From NCBI RefSeq assembly GCF_001641285.1, contig NZ_CP014841.1, positions 744,001-808,000 on the forward strand: DNA of 64,000 nucleotides. The letters are read 5' to 3'. Source of the stretch: Dyella thiooxydans. Its GTDB lineage: Bacteria > Pseudomonadota > Gammaproteobacteria > Xanthomonadales > Rhodanobacteraceae. Below, piece by piece: positions 38,926 to 47,643 of the stretch (its first letter is position 1; the number at the start of each line of letters is the position of its first letter). The notes under the pieces are model-generated. The model was not told where the DNA came from, did no database searches, and saw only the letters and a list, made by a program, of their open reading frames with translations. The position numbers were made by a program, and so were the translations under genes.

Positions 38926-40354
38926 GCGGCAGGTCGGGTAGTGGCTCCAGCCGGTTGCGGAACAGGGCGACAGCTTCGTCCAGCACCACCGCCTGTGGGT
39001 CGCCGCCGGTCGTGGCGAGCAATTCGTCGAGCAGGGCATCCTGCGCCTTGCCACGCTGGTACGCGAAGGCATAGGGCAGGCGGGTGAAGGTGACCATGCG
39101 GTAGCGCGCCATGAAGTGCGACGGCACGGCTTCGGCCAGGCGCAGGCCGAGCGCCCGCTTGGCTAGGTAACGCGGGTCGGCGACCGAGTCGCGCATCTCC
39201 ACGTAGTTCTCCAGCGCCATCGCAGCGATCGCATCGGCGTTCGGTTTGCGCCGGCGCTGGAACTCGGCGAACACCCCTGCAGGGTCGGTCGGACTCCCGG
39301 CCAGCAGTGCGGCCAGTTCCACGGCGTCCTCCAGCCCGCAGTTCATGCCCTGGCCGTGGAACGGCACCATGGCGTGCGCGGCGTCGCCCAGCAGCACGGC
39401 GCGACCGTCCAGGTGCCAGCGGTCGAGATAGAGCGTGTACAGGCTCGGCGCCGGATGCGCCTGGAAATCTTCCGCGAAGCGCGGCATCAACGGCAGCAGG
39501 TCCGGGAACTGGGTGTCGAAGAAATCTGCCGCGTGCTCCGCGTCCGGCAGGGTGGCGAAGCTGGGGTAGGGGCCTACGCCCGGCAGGAACAACGTGACCG
39601 TGAAGCTGCCTTCCGGATTCGGTAGCGCGATGCACATGTAACCGCCGCGCGGCCAGATGTGCAGGGCATGCGGTTCGATGGCGAAGCGCGCCTCGCCGTT
39701 CTCCGGGCGGGGGGGGATCTCCAGCTCCTTGTAGGCGTGGCCCAGTGCCTCGACCCGTTCGCCGAGGGGATCCACGTGGTGCATCGCCGCTCGCACGGCC
39801 GAGCCGGCGCCATCGGCACCCAGCATCAACTCGAAGCGATGTTCCCGTTGCACACCCGCGACGTCGCGCAGGCACAACCGTCGGGCGTCGAAGTCGATGC
39901 GCTCGACCATGTGCCCGAAGTGGAAACGCACGCCGGCCATCTCGGCCGCGTCGAGCATCAGCTTGTTCAGTTCACCCCGCGAGACCGACCAGATCACCTC
40001 GCGATCGTCGACGCCGTAACGCTGCAATACCGGGGGCGCCGAACCGGCATGCACCATCCGGCCGCGCATCATCACCGCCAGCGACAGCACGCGTTCGGCC
40101 AGGCCGGCGGTGCGCAAGGCATGCAGGCCACGTTCGGCCAGCGCCAGGTTGATCGAGCGCCCGGCCTCGTAGCCGGCGGTGCGCGGATCCGGCCGCTTTT
40201 CGAACACGTCCACCGTGAAGCCGCGCAGGGCGAGCAGGTGCGCGAGCAGGGCGCCGACCGGACCGCCGCCGGCGAGGGTGATGTTTGGCAGGGGCAAGGC
40301 CGGTTCCGGTGGTGCGGGATCGATGCATACGCGACCGTGAGGTCGCGTATGCAT
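38918..40354 (-). CDS. kmo: Kynurenine 3-monooxygenase
   Basis: The protein has 478 residues, typical for the family. An FAD-binding fold begins ITLAGGGPVGALLAHLLALRG, with GRSINLALAERG, the GD motif LMLGADGAGSAVR, and the C-terminal VLLGDAAHAMVPFHGQGMNCGLED. It hydroxylates L-kynurenine to 3-hydroxykynurenine with NADPH and O2 in tryptophan degradation or NAD synthesis. No other kynurenine genes are in the window. The only in-frame ATG near the family start is at 40354, inside a 16-bp perfect hairpin; a TTG 19 codons later is the alternative. Confidence 0.95.
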   Translation of the reverse strand: MHTRPHGRVCIDPAPPEPALPLPNITLAGGGPVGALLAHLLALRGFTVDVFEKRPDPRTAGYEAGRSINLALAERGLHALRTAGLAERVLSLAVMMRGRMVHAGSAPPVLQRYGVDDREVIWSVSRGELNKLMLDAAEMAGVRFHFGHMVERIDFDARRLCLRDVAGVQREHRFELMLGADGAGSAVRAAMHHVDPLGERVEALGHAYKELEIPPRPENGEARFAIEPHALHIWPRGGYMCIALPNPEGSFTVTLFLPGVGPYPSFATLPDAEHAADFFDTQFPDLLPLMPRFAEDFQAHPAPSLYTLYLDRWHLDGRAVLLGDAAHAMVPFHGQGMNCGLEDAVELAALLAGSPTDPAGVFAEFQRRRKPNADAIAAMALENYVEMRDSVADPRYLAKRALGLRLAEAVPSHFMARYRMVTFTRLPYAFAYQRGKAQDALLDELLATTGGDPQAVVLDEAVALFRNRLEPLPDLPHG

Positions 40355-40356
40355 CG
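40321..40356. promoter_or_regulatory. Perfect 16-bp inverted repeat at the kmo start
   Basis: The arms CGATGCATACGCGACC and GGTCGCGTATGCATCG surround GTGA. On the minus strand it starts one base after the phaB stop and covers the kmo start codon. No T run follows, so it is either a Rho-assisted terminator of phaB, a mRNA structure covering the kmo start, or a protein-binding palindrome. Confidence 0.65.
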
Positions 40357-40357
40357 G

Positions 40358-41104
40358 TCAGAAGCTCATGAAGTATCCGCCGTTCACCGGCAGGTTGGCA
40401 CCGGTGATGTAGCCGGCGTCGTCCGCTGCCAGGAATGCCACGGCGCGGGCGATGTCGGCCGGCGAGCCGAGGCGGCCCACAGGAATGCCGGCGATGATCT
40501 GCTCGCGCACTGCAGGCGCCACCGCGGCCACCATCGGTGTATCGCAGTAGCCGGGGGAGACGGTGTTCACCGTCACCCCCTTGCGCGCGGTCTCACGGGC
40601 AAGCGCCATGGTGAAGCCGTGCACGCCGGCCTTGGCGGCGGAGTAGTTGGTCTGGCCGAATTGCCCGGTCTGGCCGTTGACCGAGCTGAGGTTGACGATG
40701 CGACCGAAACCGCGCTCGCACATGCCCTCGACGACCTGGCGGCAGGTATTGAAGACGCCGTCGAGGTTCACCCGCATCAGCTGGTGCCATTGCTCCGGCG
40801 TCATCTTGCGCAAACTGGTGTCGCGGGTGATGCCGGCGGCATTGACCAGCACGTCAACGGCGCCATGCGCAGCTTCGATGCCTTCGACCAGGGCGCGGCA
40901 ACTGTCGAAATCGCTGACGTCGGCAGGTTCGAAGTCGATCGCGCCATCGAAGGGCGCGACCTCTTCGCGGAAGGCTTCGATTCGCTCCTGCCGGGTCGGG
41001 AGGTCGATGGCGATGACTTGACGCCCATCACGGGCGAGGTGGCGGCAGATCTCGGTGCCGAGGCCGCCTATGCCGCCGGTGACGACGGCCAATCGCTTGC
41101 TCAT
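40358..41104 (-). CDS. phaB: Acetoacetyl-CoA reductase
   Basis: The protein has 248 residues and is an SDR enzyme. It has VTGGIGGLGTEICRHLA (cofactor loop), NAAGITRD, the catalytic IVNLSSVNGQTGQFGQTNYSAAK with Ser, Tyr and Lys, and VSPGYCDTPMV. It reduces acetoacetyl-CoA to (R)-3-hydroxybutyryl-CoA for polyhydroxyalkanoate synthesis. The MTPEQWHQLMRVNLDGVFNTCR segment is characteristic of PhaB as opposed to FabG. The neighbouring phaR gene supports the PHA role. Confidence 0.94.
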   Translation of the reverse strand: MSKRLAVVTGGIGGLGTEICRHLARDGRQVIAIDLPTRQERIEAFREEVAPFDGAIDFEPADVSDFDSCRALVEGIEAAHGAVDVLVNAAGITRDTSLRKMTPEQWHQLMRVNLDGVFNTCRQVVEGMCERGFGRIVNLSSVNGQTGQFGQTNYSAAKAGVHGFTMALARETARKGVTVNTVSPGYCDTPMVAAVAPAVREQIIAGIPVGRLGSPADIARAVAFLAADDAGYITGANLPVNGGYFMSF

Positions 41105-41170
41105 GCGCGCTACTCATATTGCCGCACGGCAGCACGTGCTGTGCTGCAGCGGTCAAAGGCTCAAAACGAA

Positions 41171-41193
41171 CGGGGCAGCCTTAGGCTGCCCCG
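41171..41193 (-). terminator. Terminator after phaR
   Basis: CGGGGCAGCC pairs with GGCTGCCCCG across TTA, and on the minus strand the sequence continues into GTTCGTTTTGAG. It lies 12-34 bases downstream of the phaR stop and upstream of phaB, so the two have separate transcripts or a partial read-through. Confidence 0.8.
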
Positions 41194-41204
41194 GATGGGA
41201 TCGG

Positions 41205-41714
41205 TCAGGACTTCTTGCCGCCGCGGCCTGTGCCGCTGGTGCCAGCGGGACTGGCGGCGGGGCGCGACTGGGAGGCGGCGTCGAGGAAGCCTCGCTGCAT
41301 GGACTTCCAGGCGTCCATGTTGCGCTCGGTCAGCTCGTTGAGCATCGACCAGGGCGTCTGGCCCATCAGGTTGTTGAGCTGGTTGCGGAATTGCTGCTGC
41401 TGGTCCAGGAAGACCTGCAGGCTGCGCTCCAGATAAGGGCCCATGAAGCCCTGCAGCGAATCCCCGTAGAACCGGATGATCTGGCTCAGCAGCTGCGGAG
41501 AGAGCATGGGCTGCCCCTTCTCCTCGTGCTCGGAGATGATCTGCAGCAGCACCGAACGGGTGAGGTCTTCACCCGACTTGGCGTCGCGCACTTCAAAGGT
41601 TTCGCCGTCCAGCACCAGCTGACGGATCTCTTCCAGCGTGATGTAGCTGGAGATCTCCGTGTCGTAGAGCCGACGGTTCGGATACTTCTTGATGATGCGG
41701 ATTGTTTGTGCCAT
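41205..41714 (-). CDS. phaR: Polyhydroxyalkanoate synthesis repressor PhaR
   Basis: The protein has 169 residues, starting MAQTIRIIKKYPNRRLYDTE, the family hallmark. The PHB/PHA accumulation regulator DNA-binding domain covers about residues 5-65, followed by the PHB-accumulation domain (FYGDSLQGFMGPYLERSLQVFLDQQQQF) and a low-complexity tail. PhaR binds both DNA and polymer and represses phasin and its own gene. The start is at 41714. Confidence 0.96.
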   Translation of the reverse strand: MAQTIRIIKKYPNRRLYDTEISSYITLEEIRQLVLDGETFEVRDAKSGEDLTRSVLLQIISEHEEKGQPMLSPQLLSQIIRFYGDSLQGFMGPYLERSLQVFLDQQQQFRNQLNNLMGQTPWSMLNELTERNMDAWKSMQRGFLDAASQSRPAASPAGTSGTGRGGKKS

Positions 41715-41803
41715 GCGGCGAACGCTAGCAGAAGGTATTGCGCCGCACCAGTCACCTTGCTGCACTTCGGAGTGCAGCAGAAATCTGCTAATGGGCTGGC
41801 CGA

Positions 41804-43357
41804 TCAATGGCCTACGGCACCGCCGGCGCTTCCGAACGGCGGCCTGGCCAGCCACAGCACCGGGATCAGCAGCACGAACAACACCGCGCAGGCGAGGAAC
41901 ACGTCATTCACCGCCAGGGTCAGCGCCTCGCGCGTGAGGATACGGTCCACCAGTCCAAGCCCTTCCCTGTGCGCGAAGCCGGCATGGGAGAGCTGCCCCA
42001 GGAAATGCGTGGCGGCCGGATGGTCGGGCGTGATCGATTCGGTCAGCGTGGCGTGATGGAACTCCCCGCGGTGCTGCCAAAGCGTCACGCTGACCGCAGT
42101 CGATACGCTCGAGCCCAGCGTGCGGCAGAAATTGGCCAGTCCGGAGGCACTGGCGATCTCGGAGGCGGGCAGCCCGGACAGGTAGACCTGGTTCAGCGGG
42201 ATGAAGAAGCAGGGGATGGCGATGCCCATCACGAACCGCGGTAGCACCAGCGCGGAGAACGACGCCCCACTGTCGAAGGTGGAGAACCAGTACGAGGTGG
42301 TGGCGAACATCACGAAGGCGAAGGTCACCACGGCACGCAGATCCAGCCGATGCAGGTTGCGCCCGAGGATCGGGGCGACCAGGAACGCCAGGATGCCGAC
42401 CGGCGCGGTAGCCAGTCCGGCCCAGGTGGCGGTATAGCCCAGCGTGGTCTGCAGCCATAGCGGGAAGACCACGTTGATGCCGAAGAAGGCCATCATGCCG
42501 AGCGACAGCCCGGTGACTCCGACCGTGAAATTGCGCTGGCGGAACAGCGACAGGTCCACCACCGGGTGTTTGGCATGCAGTTCCCAGACGATCAGGAAGG
42601 TGAGGCAGACCAGTGCGATGATGCCGAGCGTGGTGATCATCGGCGAGGAGAACCAGTCGTGGTCGTTGCCGTTGTCGAGCATGAACTGCAACGCTCCGAC
42701 GCCGACCACCAGCAACACCAGGCCGATCACGTCGATCGGCATGTTGAAGGTCTTCGTCTCCCGCTTGTGCAGCAGCGCCCAGGTGATTATCGCGGCCGCC
42801 AGACCCACCGGCAGGTTGATGTAGAAGATCCACGGCCAGGAGAAGTTGTCAGTGAGGTAGCCGCCGAGGATCGGTCCGAAGATGGGCGCCACCACCACGG
42901 TCATGGCCCACAGCGCCAGCGCAATGCCCTGCCGTTCCTTCGGATAGCTCGACAACAGCAGTGTCATCGACAACGCCACCATCGGGCCGGAGCCGGCACC
43001 CTGCATCAGGCGGGCGATCACCAGCATCGGCATGGAAGTCGCCAAACCGCACATCATCGAAAACACGACGAACAGCAGTACCGAGGCGACGAAGGTGCGG
43101 ACTTCGCCGAAGCGTTTTGCGAGCCATCCGGTCAGCGGCTGCATGATCGCGCTGGCCAGGGCGTACGAGCTGATCGTCCAGGTGCCTTCGCTGGGGCTCA
43201 CGCCGAGGCTGCCCGCGATGTGCGGTACCGCGACGTTCACGATGGTCATGTCCAGCACCTCCATGAAGGTGCTCAACGCGACGGCGGCGGTGAGAAGTAC
43301 CAGTGCGCCGCCGTGCAACGGCTTCAGCGGCGCGGCGGCGTCGGACGTGGCGGCCAT
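41804..43357 (-). CDS. emrB: EmrB/QacA-type MFS drug efflux pump
   Basis: The protein has 517 residues and about 14 transmembrane helices (DHA2 family). Signatures are ALSTFMEVLDMTIVNVAVPHIAG (motif D), GWLAKRFGEVRTF (motif A) and ILGGYLTDNFSWPWIFYINLPVG (motif C region). It uses the proton gradient to export drugs, working with EmrA and an outer-membrane channel. It is the third gene of the operon and begins 8 bases after the emrA stop. Confidence 0.95.
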   Translation of the reverse strand: MAATSDAAAPLKPLHGGALVLLTAAVALSTFMEVLDMTIVNVAVPHIAGSLGVSPSEGTWTISSYALASAIMQPLTGWLAKRFGEVRTFVASVLLFVVFSMMCGLATSMPMLVIARLMQGAGSGPMVALSMTLLLSSYPKERQGIALALWAMTVVVAPIFGPILGGYLTDNFSWPWIFYINLPVGLAAAIITWALLHKRETKTFNMPIDVIGLVLLVVGVGALQFMLDNGNDHDWFSSPMITTLGIIALVCLTFLIVWELHAKHPVVDLSLFRQRNFTVGVTGLSLGMMAFFGINVVFPLWLQTTLGYTATWAGLATAPVGILAFLVAPILGRNLHRLDLRAVVTFAFVMFATTSYWFSTFDSGASFSALVLPRFVMGIAIPCFFIPLNQVYLSGLPASEIASASGLANFCRTLGSSVSTAVSVTLWQHRGEFHHATLTESITPDHPAATHFLGQLSHAGFAHREGLGLVDRILTREALTLAVNDVFLACAVLFVLLIPVLWLARPPFGSAGGAVGH

Positions 43358-43365
43358 GGCTCGAC

Positions 43366-44571
43366 TCAGCGGTGGGCGGGGAGATTGGCCTGGATGATGC
43401 GGTCGGCCTCGGCATCGGCCTGCGCGCCCATCCGGTCGTACACGTCGGTGCTTGCCATCGGTTGGGATACCGGTGCCTGGGCCAGCACCTTGCCGTGATC
43501 GTCGCTGATATCCACGGTCACATCGGTGGAAAGGCCGATGCGCAGCGGATGCTTGTCCAGCTCGGCGTTGTCCAGGCTGATCCGCACCGGCACGCGCTGC
43601 ACGACCTTGATCCAGTTGCCGGTCGCATTCTGGGCAGGCAGCAGCGAGAACACGCTGCCGGTGCCCGCGCCGATGCCCTCGACCTTGCCGTGGTATTCGA
43701 CGCTGCTGCCGTAGATGTCCGCTTCGATCTTCACCGGCTGGCCGATGCGGATATGCCGCAGCTGGCCCTCCTTGAAGTTGGCGTCGATCCACAGGTTGTG
43801 CAGCGGCACGACGGTCATCAGCTGCTGCCCGGGCTGCACACTGTTGCCCAGCTGGACGCTGCGCTGAGCCACGTAGCCGGATACGGGGGCATAGATCGCG
43901 TTGCGCTGCCGGGCGATCCAGGCGGCACGGAAATTGGCGCGCGCCTGCATGACTGCGGGGTTGTGCGCCACGTCCGTACCCTCGACGGCGGCGCGGGCGG
44001 CGGCGGCCTGGGCCTGGGCGGCATCGAGCGCGGCCTGCGCCTGCGCCACGCCGTCGCGCAGATGCTGGATGATTTCGGGGGACTCGGCCCTGGCCGCGAT
44101 CAGCGGCAGGCGGCGCTTGAGGTCGGCCCGGGCCTTTTCCAGCTCGAGCTTTCTCGCTGCCACCTGGGCTTCGGCGCCGCTGACGTTTTCGGTCTGCTGG
44201 CGGACGCCCCGTACGGCTTGTGCCAGCGCGGCCCGGGCCTGCTGCAGGCGGACGTCGGCATCGGTGCTGTCCAACTTCACGAGCACCTGTCCGGCATCGA
44301 CCTTCTGCGTATCGTCGGCCATGATCGCCACGACCGTGCCGGGCACCTGGGCGGAGATCGCCACCTGGTTGCCGCCGACATAGGCGTTGTCGGTCTTTTC
44401 GCGCCTGGACAGCACCAGCAGCCACAGCAGGAACCAGCCCAGCGCAGCCAGTACGAACACGGTTGCGACGATGGCGAGTGCCCGCCGACGCTTGGCCGGG
44501 TCCTTTGCGGCCATGCCGCTTTCGTTGGCTTCCTTGGGAGTGTCGGCCGTTTGGGAGTCGTTGGCGCTCAT
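43366..44571 (-). CDS. emrA: EmrA-type membrane fusion protein
   Basis: The protein has 401 residues. An N-terminal membrane anchor (about 31-53) is followed by a biotinyl-lipoyl half (NAYVGGNQVAISAQVPGTVVAI), a long coiled hairpin rich in Ala and Gln (about 110-215), and the matching half IYAPVSGYVAQRSVQLGNSVQPGQQL. A beta-barrel domain follows. It bridges the pump and the outer-membrane factor across the periplasm. Its ATG overlaps the upstream gene's stop by 4 bases. Confidence 0.95.
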   Translation of the reverse strand: MSANDSQTADTPKEANESGMAAKDPAKRRRALAIVATVFVLAALGWFLLWLLVLSRREKTDNAYVGGNQVAISAQVPGTVVAIMADDTQKVDAGQVLVKLDSTDADVRLQQARAALAQAVRGVRQQTENVSGAEAQVAARKLELEKARADLKRRLPLIAARAESPEIIQHLRDGVAQAQAALDAAQAQAAAARAAVEGTDVAHNPAVMQARANFRAAWIARQRNAIYAPVSGYVAQRSVQLGNSVQPGQQLMTVVPLHNLWIDANFKEGQLRHIRIGQPVKIEADIYGSSVEYHGKVEGIGAGTGSVFSLLPAQNATGNWIKVVQRVPVRISLDNAELDKHPLRIGLSTDVTVDISDDHGKVLAQAPVSQPMASTDVYDRMGAQADAEADRIIQANLPAHR

Positions 44572-46049
44572 CGTGAGTGGGCTCCGGAAGAGGCGTTGGC
44601 AGAATTCGTGGAGGTGGTCGAAGCAGGTGCTTCGGGCATGCGATAGCCGCCCCCCAGTGCTTTGATCAGGGCGAGGTCGGTGCTGACGGCCTGGGCCTGC
44701 AACTGGGCGGCTGCGTCCTGTTGCTGCAGCAGTTGGGCCTCTGCCGCCAGTGACTCGCGGGCATCGCGTACACCCTGGTGCGCGCGGGCCTCCGCGGCGC
44801 GGAGGATCTGCCGGTCGGCCGCGATCTGCGTCTGCTGCTGCTCGCGACGGTCGGCCAGCATCTCGGCAGTGAGCGCCTGGGTCGACACGTCACGGGCGGC
44901 CTGCAGCACCACGCTGCAGTACTGCGCGATGGCGCCATCCAGCTGCGCCCTGCTCAGCCCGTAATTTGCCTGCAGCAGGCCGCTGTTGAAGAGCGGTAGA
45001 TGCAGGGCAGGAGTCACGGCGAAGGTGCGGCTGCTGGCGGAGAACAGCTTGCCAAGGTCGATGCTCGACAGCCCGGCCAGTGCGCTCAGACTGAGATCGG
45101 GCAGGAACTGGGCGCGCGCGACGTCGGTCTGGCGCAACGCGGCCTCGACCTGCCAGCGGCTGGCCGCGATATCCGGACGGCGCGCGATGAGGTCCAGGCC
45201 GGCATCCGCGGGCAGGCCGTGCGACACATTCGGCAGAGGTTTCGGCTGCAGCTTGGGCAGGTCGGCCGGGGCGACCCCGACCAGCGAGGCCAGGGCGGCG
45301 AGTCGGATCTGTCCAGAGCGATCGATGGCGATCTTCATCTCCCGCGCCGCGGCGAGCTGGGCCTGCGCGCGCGAGGCTTCGTCCGGCAGGTCGACACCCT
45401 GGCCGACGCGCAGCTGGGCGATCCTGGTCAGGCGTTCCTGGACCGCCAACTGCCGCTGCGCGAGTGCCAGCCGGGCCTGATCGGCCTGCCAGCCGAAATA
45501 GGTATCGGCCACCGCGTACTGCAACGCGAGCGCTGCGGCGCTGCGCTGCGCCTGGGCGGCGTGTGCCTGGTCGACCGCGGATTCGACCGCGGCCCGGGTC
45601 TTGCCCCACCAATCGAAGTCGTATTGCAGTTGCACCCCGAGATCGGCCTGGTTGTACCAGGTGAATCCCAGGAAGCGAGCAGGGATGAGTCCATGCTCGC
45701 TCAGTCTTTGCCGGGCGACCTGGGCGTTTCCGTTGATGCTCAGTCCGGCCTGTGCAGCCGCCGCCCGTATCGACTGTTCAGCGCTGCCCACGCGGCTCTG
45801 TGCGATGGCGAGATCGGGGGCCTGGTCCATCGCCATCGCGACAAGCCTGTCCAACTGGTCGTCGTGGTAGGCCTTCCACCATTCGGCCGCCGGCCAGCCT
45901 GCGCGGGCGGGGACATCCAGGCCCGCCAACGGGACGTTGTCGCTGAGCCTGGGCGGATCGAGGCGATGGGGGGGCATCGCGCATGCCGTCAGTGCGAGCG
46001 CTAATGCCGACACGGCCAGCGGGCGCATGGCGCGGTAGACGTGTTTCAT
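44568..46049 (-). CDS. NodT-family outer-membrane efflux lipoprotein
   Basis: The protein has 493 residues. A lipoprotein signal peptide ends LTACAM (Cys about 23). Two TolC-like OEP domains follow (about 60-270 and 270-480), with repeated coiled segments such as ALAQRQLAVQERLTRIAQLRVGQGVDLPDEASRAQAQL. It forms the outer-membrane channel of the EmrAB pump. The ATG at 46049 sits 27 bases downstream of the marR stop, so it is co-transcribed with marR. Confidence 0.93.
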   Translation of the reverse strand: MKHVYRAMRPLAVSALALALTACAMPPHRLDPPRLSDNVPLAGLDVPARAGWPAAEWWKAYHDDQLDRLVAMAMDQAPDLAIAQSRVGSAEQSIRAAAAQAGLSINGNAQVARQRLSEHGLIPARFLGFTWYNQADLGVQLQYDFDWWGKTRAAVESAVDQAHAAQAQRSAAALALQYAVADTYFGWQADQARLALAQRQLAVQERLTRIAQLRVGQGVDLPDEASRAQAQLAAAREMKIAIDRSGQIRLAALASLVGVAPADLPKLQPKPLPNVSHGLPADAGLDLIARRPDIAASRWQVEAALRQTDVARAQFLPDLSLSALAGLSSIDLGKLFSASSRTFAVTPALHLPLFNSGLLQANYGLSRAQLDGAIAQYCSVVLQAARDVSTQALTAEMLADRREQQQTQIAADRQILRAAEARAHQGVRDARESLAAEAQLLQQQDAAAQLQAQAVSTDLALIKALGGGYRMPEAPASTTSTNSANASSGAHSR

Positions 46050-46075
46050 CTGGGCATCCTTATCGGGCAGGGCCT

Positions 46076-46600
46076 TCAACGGTCGATCTCCTCGTCCAGC
46101 CGGTCGAGGTTGTCCGCCAGCTTGCGCAGCAGGCGCCCGAGCTGGCGGCGGTCGTTCTCGCCGAAGCCGTCGAACATCGCGCTGAGGCGGGGGAACAGGG
46201 TCGGCAGCATCTTCTGGACGAAGCGACGTCCGCTGGGCGTGATGCCCATGCGCACGCGTCGACGATCCTGTTCGCTCGCCGCGCGTACGACCAGGCCGCG
46301 TCCGACCAGCGCATTGCCGATGCGGGTCATGTTGGTCGCGCCCTGGGATGTGTAGTCGCAAAGCTCACCCGGCGTCGAGCTTCCGTCTGGGCTGCTGTAG
46401 AGGATCATCAGCGTGAGGAATTCGCTGTGGTTGAGCCGGTACGGTTTGAGCGTGTGCTCCAGTTCTTCCTGCATGCGACTGCCCACCATCAACATGAGTC
46501 GACTGAGCTTGGCTTTGTCGGCCGGAAGTCCGGGTAGGGCTTCGCCGAGGCGATCGACGCCCTCGTCCATCATGCAGATGCAGTTGCCGAGGCTGGCCAT
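46076..46600 (-). CDS. MarR-family repressor of the efflux operon
   Basis: The protein has 174 residues. The winged helix lies at about 60-130: LNHSEFLTLMILYSSPDG, CDYTSQGATNMTRIGNALVGRGLV (recognition helix) and EQDRRRVRMGITPSGR (wing). It is the first gene of the operon and precedes OMF-emrA-emrB on the same strand, the usual arrangement for an autoregulated drug-sensing repressor (EmrR/MprA type). A palindrome just upstream of the start is the likely operator. Confidence 0.93.
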   Translation of the reverse strand: MASLGNCICMMDEGVDRLGEALPGLPADKAKLSRLMLMVGSRMQEELEHTLKPYRLNHSEFLTLMILYSSPDGSSTPGELCDYTSQGATNMTRIGNALVGRGLVVRAASEQDRRRVRMGITPSGRRFVQKMLPTLFPRLSAMFDGFGENDRRQLGRLLRKLADNLDRLDEEIDR

Positions 46601-46627
46601 TTCACTGGCTCATATTTCACTGGTGAA
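46601..46627 (-). promoter_or_regulatory. Probable MarR operator
   Basis: TTCAC-TG-GTGAA at 46616-46627 is a perfect short palindrome. The word TTCACTGG recurs in direct orientation at 46601-46608, immediately before the start codon of the MarR gene. MarR proteins bind short palindromes at their own promoters, so this is the best candidate for autorepression. Confidence 0.6.
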
Positions 46628-46683
46628 CTAAAAAGGTAGCAGTCATGCGTATCTGCCGGCAAGCATCCTCCGGCGCACGGGCC

Positions 46684-47463
46684 TCAGCGGGCAGGGGTGC
46701 CGAGGTCGAAGAGCCGTCGAGCGTTTTCGGTGGTGGCTGCGGCGAGCTGCTCGACGTGCTCGCCCCGGAGAGCGGCAAGGTCCGCGAGGGTTTCGGTAAT
46801 CGCCGAAGGCTCGTTGCGCTGTCCGCGGCGCATGATGCCGGGCTGGTCCGGGGCGTCGCTTTCCAGCAGCAACTGCTCTGCTGGGAGTTCGGCGACGACG
46901 CGCCTGAGCCGCTGCGCCCGGGGGTAGGTCACGGGGCCACCGATGCCGACCAGGAAGTCCTGCTTGAATAGCTGCGCCGCCTGCTCGGCGCTTCCGGAAA
47001 AGCTGTGAACGACGCCCCTTGTCCCCGGATGGCGGCGGATTGCGGCGATCACGGCATCGACGGCTCGGCGGGCATGGATGATCACGGGCAGGCGGTGATT
47101 CACCGCGACGGACAGTTGCCTGTCGAACAGGACCTGCTGCCGATCCCGGTCGAGGCCTTCGACGAAGTAGTCCAGGCCGATTTCACCAACCGCTACCGCC
47201 CGGTGCGTATCGAGCCATTGGTCGAGCAGGTCGCAATCGGTGAGGCGGTGCCGCGGCAGGAACATCGGGTGCATGCCGTATGCGGGAAAGACGTCGCCGT
47301 GCTCCTTCGCCAGGTCTGCAAGGGCTTCCCAACCAGGTGCGGCAATGGCCGGCACGATCATCGCCCCGACGCCGGCATCTCGCGCGCGCTCCAGCACCCG
47401 ATCGCGATCCACGTCGAATCGGGCGTCATCGAGGTGTACGTGGCTGTCGACGAGAGGTGTCAT
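46684..47463 (-). CDS. tatD: TatD-family metal-dependent DNase
   Basis: The protein has 259 residues with a TIM-barrel amidohydrolase fold. Metal ligands are in LVDSHVHLDD (HxH), VAVGEIGLDYF (Glu), LPVIIHARRA (His), GVVHSFSGS (His) and LLLESDAPDQPG (Asp). TatD family enzymes are 3'-5' exonucleases with roles in DNA repair and apoptosis-like breakdown. The length is normal. It stands alone; no operon partner is evident. Confidence 0.93.
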   Translation of the reverse strand: MTPLVDSHVHLDDARFDVDRDRVLERARDAGVGAMIVPAIAAPGWEALADLAKEHGDVFPAYGMHPMFLPRHRLTDCDLLDQWLDTHRAVAVGEIGLDYFVEGLDRDRQQVLFDRQLSVAVNHRLPVIIHARRAVDAVIAAIRRHPGTRGVVHSFSGSAEQAAQLFKQDFLVGIGGPVTYPRAQRLRRVVAELPAEQLLLESDAPDQPGIMRRGQRNEPSAITETLADLAALRGEHVEQLAAATTENARRLFDLGTPAR

Positions 47464-47643
47464 GATGGATGGCGGCCACTTTCCGATGGGGTGTACGACT
47501 CCGATCCGTGTCTTCGATCACGTGAAGGAAAAATGACGAGTCGGAGCTAGGTCGTATTCAGTTGTGCAGGGTTTCAATGAACAGGCGAAACGCGAGGGGC
47601 GCAGATCGCGTTGCTCGCGGGGAATCCAAAAAGGAGAGATCTG

